Shown: positions 9,790 through 22,763 of the stretch, piece by piece
Layout of the letters: every line of letters begins with the position of its first letter
Numbering within the stretch: the stretch's first letter is position 1
NCBI GenBank assembly: GCA_039881145.1
Contig: JAYKKI010000015.1
Coordinates: 26,744,001 to 26,808,000, forward strand
Direction of reading: 5' to 3'
Source of the DNA: Druceiella hillmani
Taxonomy: Eukaryota; Arthropoda; Insecta; Lepidoptera; Hepialidae
DNA: 64,000 nucleotides
The notes under the pieces: generated by a model
The model's database searches: none
What the model saw: only the letters and a program-made list of their open reading frames with translations
What the model was told of the DNA's origin: nothing
Position numbers and translations under genes: made by a program

Positions 9790-10055
9790 AAGGAAAAATA
9801 AATATAAACGCAAAGGACATGAATAATCGCTAAGCAACTCCCTGAGTAGTAACAGAAGCACACTCAGCGGCGCCTGAGATCGCTTTTATTTCGCAAACAA
9901 ATGAAGAGAAATGTGCAAGCATTTCTGCCTTTGTTGAACTTTCAAAAAGAAAAGGGCAGGATATGATCGTCACGTCGTTTTATACAGCTACTTTATCTTA
10001 CATTTCAATACGAGGCGAATAATGTTACGAGGTAGAAGGAACCACAGCGAAGGGA
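9790..10055. other. GC-richer non-repetitive island
   Basis: Between long AT-rich flanks this patch has balanced composition, with AAGCAACTCCCTGAG, CACTCAGCGGCGCCTGAG and GATCGTCACGTCG, and no open frame or transposon motif. It could be a conserved regulatory element. That is inference from composition only. Confidence 0.25.
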
Positions 10056-10921
10056 TTGTTTACTAAACTTTGTGAAATATTTTATTTATTTTTTAACGTT
10101 GCAAATTTTCTTGCTCACATTTATTTATTATTATCAGCAGTATTTATTACTTTATATTGAAACATTTACAATGTAAGAATTGAATAGTTCACTTATTACA
10201 AACGTATTGTAATTATATACTCACACTATTTCCCATGTAAATTCCTATTTCTTTTTAAGATTTCTATATTATATTAACTTTCTTCATAGCTTTTAATATT
10301 GAAATGATCATTATTAATAAATATAAATAATATTTCCGGTGTAAATTCTCATTTGTCTATCGAAGATTTCTTTAAGATATTAATTTTCTTCTAAACTTGT
10401 GTCATTAAAGTGGGCAATATTTATAGACTTACAAAATTAGTATGAAAATTTAATTTATCAAAATTAAATTATTTTGATTCTGTGTCAATTACCTCAGATC
10501 AAATGTAACTAGAGAAGATATACAAGAAACTTTTATTATTTTTGAAGAATATTATCATTTTAAAACTTATTAAAAAATGACTAAAACTTTCTATTACAAG
10601 ACGGAAATGAATAGATTATTTCCGAGAATATAATATTTTTTAAGGGTTTGTAAACAATTACGAGTAAAGAAACGAAATGGGACACATAAATTAAAGTGAA
10701 CAATGGAAACGCTATAAGTTTTATCATCAATTTTAATTCAATAGCCGTGTATTTTTTATCCCTAAATTCAATAAAACTCTGCTGAAATTAATGTTGCTTG
10801 CAATTTCCCACAATTACGGTAATGAAATCTTAATTAATTCAAAACGTGACTTCGTAGAGCATAAAACATGATAATCCTATTTATGACTATGGTTTCTGAT
10901 AAACATCATCCATTTTGAATA

Positions 10922-10923
<2 letters not shown>
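10056..10923. other. AT-rich DNA, no gene seen
   Basis: I see no gene or recognisable repeat; homopolymer-rich unique sequence. Confidence 0.4.

Positions 10924-10980
<57 letters not shown>
10924..10980. repeat. (TA)n microsatellite
   Basis: A nearly pure TA repeat of about 57 bp. Confidence 0.95.
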
Positions 10981-10982
<2 letters not shown>

Positions 10983-11522
10983 CGCCAAACTTTACCACAG
11001 ATCATATTCCTTCATATTAGGAAACTTTAAAATTTGAATCTAATTGTCACATTCCAATAGTAATTCGAAATATCCTTATAATTATAAATCTTCTAAAATC
11101 CATAGCGTAGGTAATAAAATATCCGTGCAAGATATTTGATGTCTGCTGCTGGAGTTGTCGTTAGGAATGCGTTACAGAATAATTACTAAACCTAAGATTT
11201 TCGACGAACCTAGACTTTCGGCATATGCCCTGTCTAATTTTAGCCTAAAAAGGCAATTTTCGTTTGCCTGCCTGTTTATTAATTTTGCTTTGTTACTAAT
11301 CTCAATCAATTATTGTTATATTTTATTTTTAATCACTTTTGAAGTAAATCTTGAGAAGGGTACTCACCCTTTTTGTCCGATCACATCTTATATCAATAAG
11401 CGTTTTTTCTCTACTAATAAATGTCACCTCTAAAATTTTATCAAGTAGCTTTAATTTTTAAAATAATTTTGTTATTTTATCTCCTCCTAATTAACAATAT
11501 AGTTATAAATACTTCATTTATG

Positions 11523-11645
11523 ACCGGTTTCTGAATACCTTTTATGGAATAGATACCTATTCCATAACTCTTTTGTTTGAAATTATTCATAGAAAAGAAT
11601 TGCGAAGTAGATATTTCTTCCATAAAAGCTATTCAGAAACCAGTT
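11523..11645. mobile_element. MITE-like inverted repeat element, ~123 bp
   Basis: The left end ACCGGTTTCTGAATACCTTT is the inverted complement of the right end AAAGCTATTCAGAAACCAGT with few mismatches. Complementarity continues inward through TATGGAA to about 35 bp per arm. Inside the left arm there is a perfect nested hairpin, ATGGAATAG-ATAC-CTATTCCAT. Possible short TTTA/TTAA-like flanks are seen, but no convincing target duplication. No coding sequence. The superfamily is unknown. Confidence 0.55.
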
Positions 11646-11764
11646 AAATTTGAAAATAAAACAAAGAAACACTTCGTTTCATATCCAAATTTAAAATTAG
11701 TTGGAAGTACCACAAACAATTTTTAAAATTTTTATTTCATAATTATACAGGCATTGAAGATATG

Positions 11765-11890
11765 TATAACTGCTTTATAGTACTGATAGTCTGCGAATAA
11801 AACGGTTGTGACATACAGATTAACAGACGACAGACAGAGATGGCGAAACTGTTAAGATTCCTTGTTGATTAGGAAACCCTAAGACGAATT
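11765..11890 (+). repeat. SINE/LINE-tail-like repeat, copy 1
   Basis: It contains AGTACTGATAGTCTGCGA, then an ACAGACGACAGACAGA block, GGCGAAACTGTTAAGATTCC and GATTAGGAAACCCTAA. This is the pattern 'gacagac...atgacgaaactataagggttcc...ggctaggaaaccctaa' found at the 3' ends of many insect SINE and LINE copies. It is shared with 12040-12165 and 29165-29258. Confidence 0.6.
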
Positions 11891-12039
11891 AAAAATGTTG
11901 ATTCCATTATTATTAATAAAAACAAAAGAAGTTATAAAAAACGCATACACAAATATACAATACTTTTCAGAGATACAGCATATTATTTCAGTGTGAAAAA
12001 ACGGCAATATTAACGAACCTACTAGCTACCTGCCCCGGT

Positions 12040-12165
12040 TAGTTCGATTTTAAAGTACTAACAGCCTGCGAGAAATACAACTGTGATAGATAGACAGATG
12101 ACATGACGAAACTATAACGATTATTAGTTTGGCTACCGAGCCCAAAAATTTCTAAACTTGAAAGG
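12040..12165 (+). repeat. SINE/LINE-tail-like repeat, copy 2
   Basis: AAAGTACTAACAGCCTGCGA, then GATAGACAGATGACATGACG, AAACTATAACGATT and TTTGGCTACCGAGCCCAAAA align block by block with copy 1, about 275 bp upstream and in the same orientation. Both upstream and tail blocks match, so this is a true family member rather than a chance GACAGA run. Confidence 0.65.
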
Positions 12166-12605
12166 CAGTAACAAATGTTGCAAGAAAAAAACAAATAAAT
12201 TAGGTTTTCTTTTACTTTTTATTTAAGGCATCTTACACGTACACCTCTATTTAAAACCGTAAATATAGCAAAAAATAGAAGACAATTATACAATTGGAAA
12301 GTGCTTATATTTTACTACAATAATTCTTTAATATACTAAATCTAAAATCTGCAGAATATTCGTGGTATGTACACAGTTATTTGATAAGTTATTGCCACAT
12401 TATAGTTCTTCATATAATACACAAATCGACACATATCGACGTTCGTCGATAGTGAATCATTTTGTTTTCAACAGTTTGATCCACCCAAATGTCGCTCTTG
12501 GTCAGTTTTAATTCCGTACTTGTACGATTTTTATGCGTGAATAAGTAGTGTTTATTAATATATTTAATGTCTGGAATGATCACATATATTTAGCAATTTT
12601 CTTAT

Positions 12606-12716
12606 TCAAAATTAAATGAAACTACATGATGTAGTATTATTTCTACTTTCTTTAAGTTCTTTACCACGACCTAGGTTTCGTTGCATTACATGTTCAGGTG
12701 GGCTATTAGCAAAGAT
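12606..12716 (-). repeat. Family H repeat, single-arm copy
   Basis: From AATTAAATGAAACTACATGA through TTCTTTAAGTTCTTTACC to GGTGGGCTATTAGC this matches the left arm of the 8581-8797 fold-back. On the minus strand the hammerhead-like core reads CUGAACA instead of CUGAAGA, and stem II has a deletion. The outer pairs GUGG/CCAC and the CCUAGG stem III are kept. The G8 change would abolish activity in a real hammerhead. Confidence 0.85.
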
Positions 12717-12899
12717 CTCTGCTTACACGATAACTTTGAGAGAATTTTTTTATTTCCCGATTTAACTCCTGAAATTAACCTAAAGAATCAAATATGAACA
12801 TTTCATATATAGTTTTATACAATTAGAACATCAAATTCTATATCTCATATTCTATATCTGTGCTAAATCAAGATTTACATTGAAAAATTTGGGAGAAAA

Positions 12900-12990
12900 T
12901 CGCATGTGACAGAGGGACGGACGCTGAAGTGATACTCTTAGCGTTGCGTTTTGGCTATTTTCGTCACGGAAATACACTGAAAAAAATATC
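12900..12990 (+). repeat. SINE/LINE-tail-like repeat, degenerate copy 3
   Basis: GTGACAGAGGGACGGACGCT, GAAGTGATACTCTTAGCGTT and TTTGGCTATTTTCGTCACGG resemble the common insect tail 'gacagacggac...gaagtgatcctataagggttccgttttt...acggaac'. More diverged than copies 1 and 2. Confidence 0.5.
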
Positions 12991-14229
12991 TATGTTTCTG
13001 GGCCTTAACATAAAGCAAGTAACGTATATAAAAATTGGAGACGTCCGACAAACCAGAGGTAAAAACTTACGTATTCTATAGATGAAATAATTCATATCAA
13101 AATGTCTAAATTGTTTATATACAGATGTAGGCATACCAAATCATGTCCTACAACCTTGATATCATTAAATCGTGTGAGGTTTCCTTCAATAATTAGTGTC
13201 AAAGCATTCTACAGTCAATACCTTAACTTCGAAACTGCAAAAATGATTTTTTTGTTAAAGAATCTGTTTATTATTGATAACTGTTAATTTGGTATTTTGC
13301 GATGGTAAATTTCTGCTATATTACAAAATTGTACATCTTCTTCCTTCGAGTTGCATACAGGAAGATACCCTTAAGCCCGGAAAATAATAATGATACCATT
13401 GTTATTAAAAAATGCTTTAGTAAATTAAAATAACACATTTATTAAAAGTAAAATAAAAATTGCTACCTAATTATTAATTACAACACTACACATTTTCCGT
13501 GGTTACGTTGAAAAAATATAGATGACACTATCAATTGGTTAAATAATATTCTATCAATAAAGGAACGATACATTTGAGTAATGTTCATTATTTGAGTCAA
13601 ATATAAATTAGATCTTAAAATTATAAAATCGCGGTGTCATTGGATCCATCAACTGAATTTTAGGTTATGCTCACATTATCATTTTATTACACATTATATA
13701 ATTAATTTACGTAAACTATCTTCTTTTTTTAAATTAATATTAGATAGCTGAACTTTATTCCCAAACGTGAATCTATAATTACTAACCCACAATTTTCATA
13801 GTATTTTTGAAGGTCTAATGAAAATAGCTGTCTCAAACCTTTCTTTAACAATTTCTGTACGGGAAATAAGTGGAAAATATTAACAGTAAGTGTACTTTGA
13901 TGTTCCTCTGATGACCTCCAAGCTTACTAGTAATTGCTGCGATTTGATTATTCTCAACAATAATAGATGATTATGTAACGTAAGCACTTAAAAATATTTA
14001 TTGGTTTCTTATTTTATTTAAATGTGTTCATGTTTCACCATATACCGTTCCAAGTCAAGAATAAGTTGAAATCCCTTTTACGAATATCAAATTTAGCTCC
14101 TAAACGTATGTTTTCGGATAATAATTCTTACCTTAATTCAGGACACGAAATGAAAAGGTTACACCATACATGTAGCCGTTTCCCAACCTCTGGTCTATAT
14201 GACCCCCAAATTACCCGAGGAACCAATCT
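12991..14229. other. AT-rich DNA, no gene seen
   Basis: Short open frames at 13102-13287 and 14024-14245 lack any recognisable motif and have no supporting context; I do not call them genes. Confidence 0.4.
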
Positions 14230-14610
14230 CAAAACAACGAAGTGAGATATCTGCTTATTCATCTTTTGAAATATATCAGATTATGGGACGAGAGCATAGT
14301 CTCAGTGGAAGGTGAATTCTTCGGGACATCCTATTTGGAAATAAATTGATTGAAGTGAACTCAAAAGTTCGATTACACTGTGCCTCGGCCGGAAAGTTGA
14401 AATCCGTGAAATTTATGTACCCGTATTTCTTGTTTGATGGCCCGCTAAAGGCAAAGTACCGACACAAATTTCAATTAACTTTCAAAAATATTATCTTAAA
14501 TTGAATCATTTTTCATCTTTTCGATGTGGGTACCAAAGAGCAGGGTGGGAACCGAGAATTGACTTTAATTACGAATTTATAATTAAAAGGCGACAGAGTA
14601 GTGTAAATGT
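14230..14610. other. GC-richer non-repetitive island
   Basis: Sequence with higher complexity and few homopolymers, including GGGACGAGAGCATAGTCTCA, CTGTGCCTCGGCCGGAAAG and AGAGCAGGGTGGGAACCGAG. A 63-codon minus-strand frame (14276-14467) crosses it but resembles no known protein. Candidate regulatory element or a short unrecognised exon. Confidence 0.25.
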
Positions 14611-16760
14611 ATTGTTACATAAAAGTGGGCGGTTTTATTTGAAATTACATTCAAGTAAGTTAAATTATTGAAGACCCTATTTAAATAGATATTCGTTTGA
14701 AACGTGAACATAGACTTTGTAAGCGATTCGTCATGTATTTCGTATATATTGGTATTATTCCATTTCTAACGTTGTACGTATAAGATATGAAAGTGGCAGA
14801 AGAATCAATATTAAAATTCTACACGATCAGATTAAAGTTACTACCTCGCCGAATAGTTATTCGGTTATTCTCATCGCAAGCAAAGAAGTTTCACTAAAAA
14901 AATTTCAAAACAAAAATATTTTACAAATATTTATTAACTTCAATAAAAAAATAGGAAGGATTAAATGTTTTCTAAGATTTTCGCCGGATATGAAATACAC
15001 ATACTCAATTCTGGGCAAATGTAATATTTCCCTGTATTGTTTGTAATCTTTGGAATACTTAGTTGTAAAAACATGAAAATTATGTTCGTATAGTGAGCGT
15101 TGGCTATTAAAAATAAAGTCTCGATTTTATTGTAATAATAAATAGTTTGTAAAATAAGAAGAATAGGTATAATATTTTGATATTTTTTTTTAACTGAAAC
15201 TTACTGGAAATTAACTTTCCTTGAAATATTGATAATGTTCATTTCTAATATTTCGGGTAAACAATTCAAAAAAATCAGTTAGACTAATATTTACCTGAGC
15301 ATCCATATTTTTTTTAAATTAATTTAATAGGTCTAACGTCTATTGGTTTTTTAAATTAGTTTTATGAATCCTAACTTAAGTTTACGCAGATCACATCTCT
15401 TTTTGAAATAAAATGCTGAATATGTCTACGATCCTAAATTATTTCATAAATAATTCTAAAACTACTCGCTCCTTTACTTATATGAGTGTTGCTTTTATTA
15501 GAGTGAAAGCAATCGTTTTAATGTAGGCGTTTGAGGCACTGGTATCTCTATTATAAAAAAAGTGGACATATAAAATTACTATGATTTTTATTCTAAATAG
15601 TAATCTGTAATTGCATATTTCATAACTTTTACTTATTTAATAAAGCAAAAAACTCATTCGTTTATGATATATTAAAATACATTGACCCTATGTTAATAAT
15701 CAAAGAGTATATTTAAATTGTTTAAAATAAAGAAGTAATCTTTGAATCTAATTAAAATTTATATCAGAATATCGTCTAGACATTCAAATGTTATATTTAC
15801 GAAATATTTTAAATTGATCCTAAAAATTGATATAAGGGTCAGCTTCGTGAAACTAAAAAATTATTTATTCATCAGCACTGATATGGCACGAATATCTATT
15901 TTTATCTTTATAACAGCACCTACATTCAAATGATCTACTAGATGCAACACAAAATATATTTCAAATTTGGCGTTAGTTATTTCCTTCCTACTCACTACTT
16001 AGCTTCAGCTATAACCTTTTAGGCATAGTACGTATCGCGGACTTATTGCTGTATGAGCAATCTCTCTCAGCCAACCATAAGAATTGGTGCTGAAATTTAG
16101 TCGCTAGACTATAAGAGATTTTACAACGAAAATTCTTTATAATACATAAGAAAATAATTTTTTTTTAAAATACAAAAGTGTAAGTAATACAAACTATTGA
16201 CATGAATTGGGATGGAAAAGACAGGAAAGGACAAGGGCACAAAGGAAAAGGTTTCGGGACTTTTAATAAAATTTTAGGTACGGACACAATATAGGCTTTT
16301 TATGATATCATATATAGGTGATAATAAAGGAAATGAAAAACGAAATATCCTTCTTATAGATGGTAAAACTTTAAAGATAAGAGTTTGGTGTAAATATTGT
16401 AAAATACTTATATTAGTTGTTATACCGTCTACGGTTTAATTTTTTGTCTTAAATTTTTTCTTAGCAAATATCTGCATATAGTTTTCATATTTTCTTGGTT
16501 CAGTACCTACGCATAGATTGACAACTTGAAAAAAAAGATAAAGAGAGTCTCTTTTAATACTTTCATGACATGGAATATACACATTTTTTTTCTTTCGAAA
16601 GTTTGTCTTGTTATGGGTCCCTCTTCTTATCTTTAGGCTGGTATCCATTAATTCTTAAGCTATTTTTGATATGCCAAACTATGTTTCAGGAATGTTAAAA
16701 CTTGAATACTGCGCAAGCACAAAATTCGAAACATTACTCTTATAGACTATCTTTCGAACT
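14611..16760. other. AT-rich DNA, no gene seen
   Basis: The ORFs at 15742-15933 and 16436-16648 are short and featureless. No repeat was recognised apart from short T-runs. Confidence 0.4.
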
Positions 16761-16804
16761 GTGGCTGCAAAAATATAAAGGGTATTTTATATTTTTGCAG
16801 CCAC
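16761..16804. repeat. Perfect 19-bp palindrome, 6-nt loop
   Basis: GTGGCTGCAAAAATATAAA at 16761-16779 is exactly complementary to 16786-16804, around GGGTAT. Too short a loop and no extra pairing outside the arms for a typical microRNA precursor. Confidence 0.93.
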
Positions 16805-17025
16805 AACCACAGCAAGGGTTAATGGAATCTACACCTTTGTAGCATTATAATATGACATCTGATTAATTACATTCGAAATTCAAAAAAAGACAAAATGAAA
16901 GTCATCGTTTACATGCATATGGAGGAAAACAACAAAATAAATTTGTTTTTCTTTTAAACGATGACCTACTAAAATACTTTTCGAAGGAAATTTAAACAAA
17001 GACGAATTAGACTACTGGATAATTA

Positions 17026-17049
17026 CCCATTTTTTGTCTAAAAAATGGG
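17026..17049. repeat. Perfect 10-bp hairpin, loop GTCT
   Basis: CCCATTTTTT and AAAAAATGGG flank GTCT. It could act as a terminator-like hairpin in bacteria, but in this eukaryotic context that has no meaning. Confidence 0.85.
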
Positions 17050-17179
17050 GCATTTTCATTCAAAATATTTATATAATATAAATTTGTGTGTTTTAACATT
17101 AAATATGAAAATAGAACATAATATTTTGAGAAAAACCACTTGACCAGATTACAATATTTACAAATTTAATTACATAAAG

Positions 17180-17540
17180 TGCACCGTGGAGTCTAACTAT
17201 AAAATCTGACCCAACTTATTCTACTACTCGCCGACATGGTTAGCATACGCACTCGTCTTTTTTCCTCAACGGTCGGCGCGCTACTATCGTAAGACATCCG
17301 AAATTACGACGTTATACACGTATACATTTGTAAATTACGCAGCTAACAATTATGAAGGGACATTTTATTTACAAAATTAATTATAAAAATCACCTGGTAT
17401 GTCATGTAGACTTAGATGCTACCGGCGCCAGACGCAGTCTACCTAACAGCCGTGTACAATTATAATTTATTATACATACCGCCTAGAAGTTTTAAAGCTG
17501 AGCGAGCCTTTTCTGCCACCAGCTATATTTGTAAGAAACT
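17180..17540. other. GC-richer non-repetitive island
   Basis: Contains CTACTCGCCGACATGG, CAACGGTCGGCGCGCTACT, GCTACCGGCGCCAGACGCAG and CATACCGCCTAGAAG. CG dinucleotides are frequent compared with the surroundings. No open frame above 60 codons. Candidate cis-regulatory or promoter-like element; no TATA/initiator arrangement was convincing. Confidence 0.3.
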
Positions 17541-19267
17541 TATAATTTATGCGATCACATTTTAGGGACAAAAAGCAGAAAAAAAAATTATTCTTTTTGA
17601 TTTCATGAATATTACTTTTTTCTTTAATAAAAGTACCAATATACCTCAATATTACAGTGTGGCTTTTATTGATTTGCTTCTTAAAAGTAAAAATTTTAAT
17701 TTTTTTAGTAATATCAAATCGGTTATAACTTAATCACAAATTTAAACCCATAAATATTTTACTAGTTTTTACTTTATTAACATGTCTGTAATTTTGGAAG
17801 TCCTACCAGTGACCACCTGCCGATAGTTCGCAAGTGTTTGGAAAGAATTCAGTAAAGGTTTTGCATAGTGTTGTAGCAACGTACGAAATGTGGACTATAG
17901 TCATTTGTATATAACTTTTACTGAAATAACCCCCGAAGTTCAAAGTAAAATATTAGCTGTAATTTTTCCCATTCGAACGTTCTCTAAGAGATGTATTGTC
18001 TTTTTGAATGTTTTTTATTTATTTTTCGGTCTGTTTGAGTATTATGTAAAAGCTACCTACCGTAAAACTATCCTTAAATTACATATTAAAATCTTAAGAA
18101 AATTGTTGTCGAATTTCCCTAAGAAATTTAAAATTAGATTAAGAGTACTCAAGCAATAAGACCGAATGCGTGGGCTTAAAATTAATGTATAGAAGTTCTT
18201 GACTTACATATAAGTTATGTATATTCAGATCGAAAGTAATTTTTAAATATTATTACTCGAGAAAAATTACTTCGCAAAAGATAAAAAAATATACGTGAGC
18301 AAAGACGCGGTCAAAAGCCTTTACAAATATAAACTAAATAACTATTTTGTAATATAGTGACCGGGATCCTAGACTTGAGAAGTAGAAATGTAAAAAAAAT
18401 TATATTGTATATACACGCTTATCGTTTTTAGTTTAAAAGCTTCTATACAATTACAATTTGTTTTTCTGCAAAAACAATTTAGGTCAGAAGGCAAAAAATA
18501 TTTATTTATAAATTATGTAAAATAATTTATGAATTTTTAAATTATCATTTAACTTGCACTTATAATTTAAATAAGTCTATTTATAAAATATTTCAAAACA
18601 AATATATAATTTTATATCAGAATAAAATTGTAAACATTTAATACGTACTAGTTTGCACATGTATTTGTACTTTTTGATCAGACTGTCTTAAATTGAGACA
18701 AAATAATTATTGGGGAAAGAATAAAAATAATCATTTACAACCATTTTATTTATGAATGATTTGATGGACTTCATTTGATGGATTTCAATATAACGATATC
18801 CTTTTACAAACTTCTCAACAAAAATTATAATAGCATTTAATTTCAAATACCATATCCAAATAATAACAAAAAAGATTTGCGTAAAAGACTGCGTTTTTGA
18901 ATTAAGTCTTTTGTATCACAAATCCTATACATTATCTCGGACGTAGAAAAATTGCGAAATCAAATACATTCTATCGTAACTATATGTGCAAAAGAGTGTT
19001 AATTTTTTTGTTTTGCTTTCACCCTTCAACTATTTAACCAAAAGAAATTTTGCCCACGTGTAGCCTGTATTAAAAGATCAATAAATTTTCCTTGTCCTGG
19101 AATATAATTTTTTTTGCAATTAAAAATCACCACATTATAGACTAAACTTCAAATTTCAACATTTTCTTATAAATAAATATAATTTTTATATTTAAATTAT
19201 ACCACTACATTTTCTATTAAGAATTTTCAAATATAGCTCACATTTGAAAACTAGAAAAATTATGAAA
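17541..19267. other. AT-rich DNA, no gene seen
   Basis: An 89-codon frame at 17890-18159 shows no recognisable domain. Otherwise unique AT-rich sequence. Confidence 0.4.
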
Positions 19268-19305
19268 AAATAACAATCTAAGTCGGGAGACTTAGATTGT
19301 TATTT
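19268..19305. repeat. Perfect 17-bp palindrome, 4-nt loop
   Basis: Arms 19268-19284 and 19289-19305 (AATAACAATCTAAGTC type) are exactly complementary around GGGA. Confidence 0.93.
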
Positions 19306-22300
19306 CTTATTTTTATGTTTTTATATTTTATTTTTATATTAAACAAAACAAATTCGAAATACGGATGGACGACCAATGAAAGGCTACTGCAATATATCCA
19401 ACTGACGATATAATAAATTAATGCCAAAACAAAAAATGAAAATATTCCAACCATACTTGAACTATGAGAAAAGTGATTTCCAATTATATACAACTTGAAA
19501 AGTGTCAATCCAGGAAAATGTAGAATAGGAGAGAAAAAAATAATTCCCTAATTGTTTTGCAAAAACACCATACAATTTATTCTGATAATCGAATCTAGAC
19601 ATAGAAAGGTATAATTGCAATATCTATTCGTCGATATAAGTTTAACATGCGTACAAAAGTGTTTCATATAATGTTGCAATTTACCCGGAGATACCTTTGT
19701 ATTACTGGAAATTTGGATAGTTTATTAACAAACAATTAGAGATGGAAATAAACATAATTAATCATTAGTTAGGACTCTTTTTACTCAAGTAATTTTTATT
19801 TCATTAAAAAAATAATCCTTCGTCTTTAAGTTTAAACACGATTCATCGCACGAACTTTTTTTATTATATAATATTCTGGTTCCCTTATTTTCATGTATAA
19901 TCTAAAAATTAAAAACAATAGCATATATGCTTTCGATACACTCCATAAAAGACTTAATCGCCTATAATTATATACAATTTTTTGGACTGCATCTTTATGT
20001 CCCAAACATGATTTGGACATGATGAATTGTTTGTCGATAATTCTCCTATAAGGGAAGCATTATATCAGTATGTTTTTTTTAATAGCATCTTTAGAATAGC
20101 ACCATTGAGTAGCGTGAAAAGTAAAGATTCCAAAACATTGAAAATAAAAAAAAATCGATGTTTTAATTAATCAAAGATGCATTTAAAAATATTTAGAACT
20201 AACTATACTGAGACATATATTTGCAAGAAAATTTGTATATTCCTGGCATATGTGTATGTAACTTAATTTAAGTGCATGTTGAGTTTAATCGACAGTATAT
20301 GTACAAATGTGTAAAATTTCGTCATCGTAAGGCTGAGTATCAATTTTTGAACTTTCAATATCTCGATTAATCAGTGTATTAATTAATTACAGCACTGAAC
20401 ATAACAACAAAAATAGATTGATTAATCACACGTAAAATGTATGTTTCAGAACTAACGTCGCACAATGTGTCTATATAAATTCAAGAGTTTATGTTTGGCA
20501 GACAAAGGAAAAATAAATAGATTTTCCAAAAATATTGTCAAATATATTTCAGGACTGACGATATGAATTTCCAAAATATTGGAAATATAACATCAATTAT
20601 GCATTTTTCTTCGAACTACTTTTCTGATCAGTCGTATAATTTAATATCAAGCAAAAGTAAACCGATAGAAAAAATAGTAAGTCTCCATGTTCAATTACGC
20701 ATCACATTTTTTCCTTTAATGACCTTACGACTATTGCGGCAATAAAATATGAGGACTCATAAAAATATACATAATAATATTAGAAAGTAAAATATCTCCG
20801 ACCGCATTACGCTGGAGTACTTACATTGTTAACTGACTATGAATACGTACTCTATATGGTTATGTTGGCAATACATTAGAAGTTATTCGGCATTCGAATG
20901 TCAAGCAGTGTTATATATATATATATATACAGTGAAACGTGAAAAATAATACTCATGACTACGAATTTTGACAAAAAGAAGTTTTATGATTGTTTTAAAT
21001 CATATCTTTACATGTTTCTTTCGTTTGTTTATTAAAATAATATATACACAGTGGCATAAACATAGAACAACCTTTTGGGAGAAGGAATTTAGGTGAATCT
21101 TATATATTTTTAATTTAATTTGTTATTTACTATCGTTTTCAGTTATTGAAACATTCTTTTGTACAAAATAATCAAATATAGTGGAGCCGGGGCACAATTT
21201 TTCGGAAATGTTTTTTCGTGAGTAGTAAATAAATGGCCTATGCTCTAGCTTCTGTTGTATTGATCTAAAAAAAAATATAGATTATTTATTATTATTCATA
21301 TGTGTGAACTAAAGAAGAGGAAAATAATAAAATAAAGAAAATGACATACTTAAACGAAGTTTGTATATATTGAATTTCTGAAATATTTATAATAAAATAA
21401 CCTGTTAAATGCGAGTAAAACTCGCATTACGAAGATTCTATGCACACTTAGGTGCGTATAAATATTTAAGCGCAAATAGTATGTCGAATAAACTATTTAC
21501 AAATAACATTATGTTCATCATATAACAATTTGTTACTTGGAACAATATTCATAGAAGTAAGAATATCGTGAATTTCTCGGAAACTGTAATATTTGGAATG
21601 ACTTGAGAAACTATATTTCAGATCTCTTGTGATGAAGTTAAAAGTGTTTATTATTCATTGAATAAAATTTCATTAAATACAATTCATGAAACGACCCTTA
21701 ATTGATATCTTTATGTGCACAGATACATAACAGTATAACAGTTGTTCAAAGGATAGTAATGAATTTCATCATTAGTGATCTTAGAGTTAATTGGTGCTGA
21801 CTAAATAGTGTTTTAAAGCTTACTATGATTATCCTTTGGTTTCACTCTTAATTTTCTATATTGATTTCCATGAAATCTATTTTTGTTAATATTTTGTAGA
21901 AGAAAAAAAGAAAGTTCTGAAGTTGTTTCTCTCCTTAAGTTCACGTGAAGGTTCCGTTTATTGTTAAAGATAAAATTCTAAAATCGGCTAGTGCGAATCT
22001 GGTGAAGAGCTTCGCAACTCATCTTGTATACAAATATAAAATTTATAACATCCGTTTTAAAGAATTTATAACACTTTATTTTACCATAGTATAAATTCAT
22101 CGAAAATCTACTTACGTTTAATAAAATTATGAAAAAAGTCTTATGCTTACAATAAAATGAATTGAATTCATTTAGTTTATATGTACAAGTTTTGTATCCA
22201 TAGTCCTTGCAGAATTTAAGCTACGTCTATCTGACGGACACAAACAAAAGACTATAGGTTCCATTCAGGCATTCTTGAGACATAATATATTTTGTTTTAA

Positions 22301-22650
22301 AATATAATAGATCAGAGTAAAAACTTCTTATCGCTTTTGTCATAATTCTTAATTTAATTATATGGCGTTTGGAGCATAAATAAGGAAGTCATAAGATATA
22401 GAGTAGATAAAATCACTCTATATTAATTCAAATGAGGACACGAAGATGTCGGATATTACAAAAAAAATTAATTAAATCAATTAATTTATATAGAAGTATA
22501 TACAGAACATATAGTATAAATAATAAATGAAATTTTCTAAGGATATCCTGAGTATATATCAATGAAAAGCAACTGGTGAAATTCAGATTTTCTAGTTTTA
22601 TTCTATTTTTTGAAAATCATATAACTGTCGTGGAAGGTTGCCAAAAGTAT
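19306..22650. other. AT-rich DNA with small repeats, no gene seen
   Basis: It holds a short TA run at 20911-20929 and a perfect 9-bp hairpin, AATGCGAGT-AAA-ACTCGCATT, at 21408-21428. A weak GACGGACACA/ATAGGTTCCA block near 22230-22265 may be a very degraded tail repeat. No gene is recognisable. Confidence 0.4.

Positions 22651-22763
<113 letters not shown>

Noticed and set aside
14340..14380. GTTCGATTAC as a tRNA B box
   Set aside because: No matching A box or cloverleaf arms at the right spacing.
17026..17049. Hairpin plus T/A-run as a rho-independent terminator
   Set aside because: The window is eukaryotic, and the hairpin belongs to a set of non-functional-looking short palindromes.
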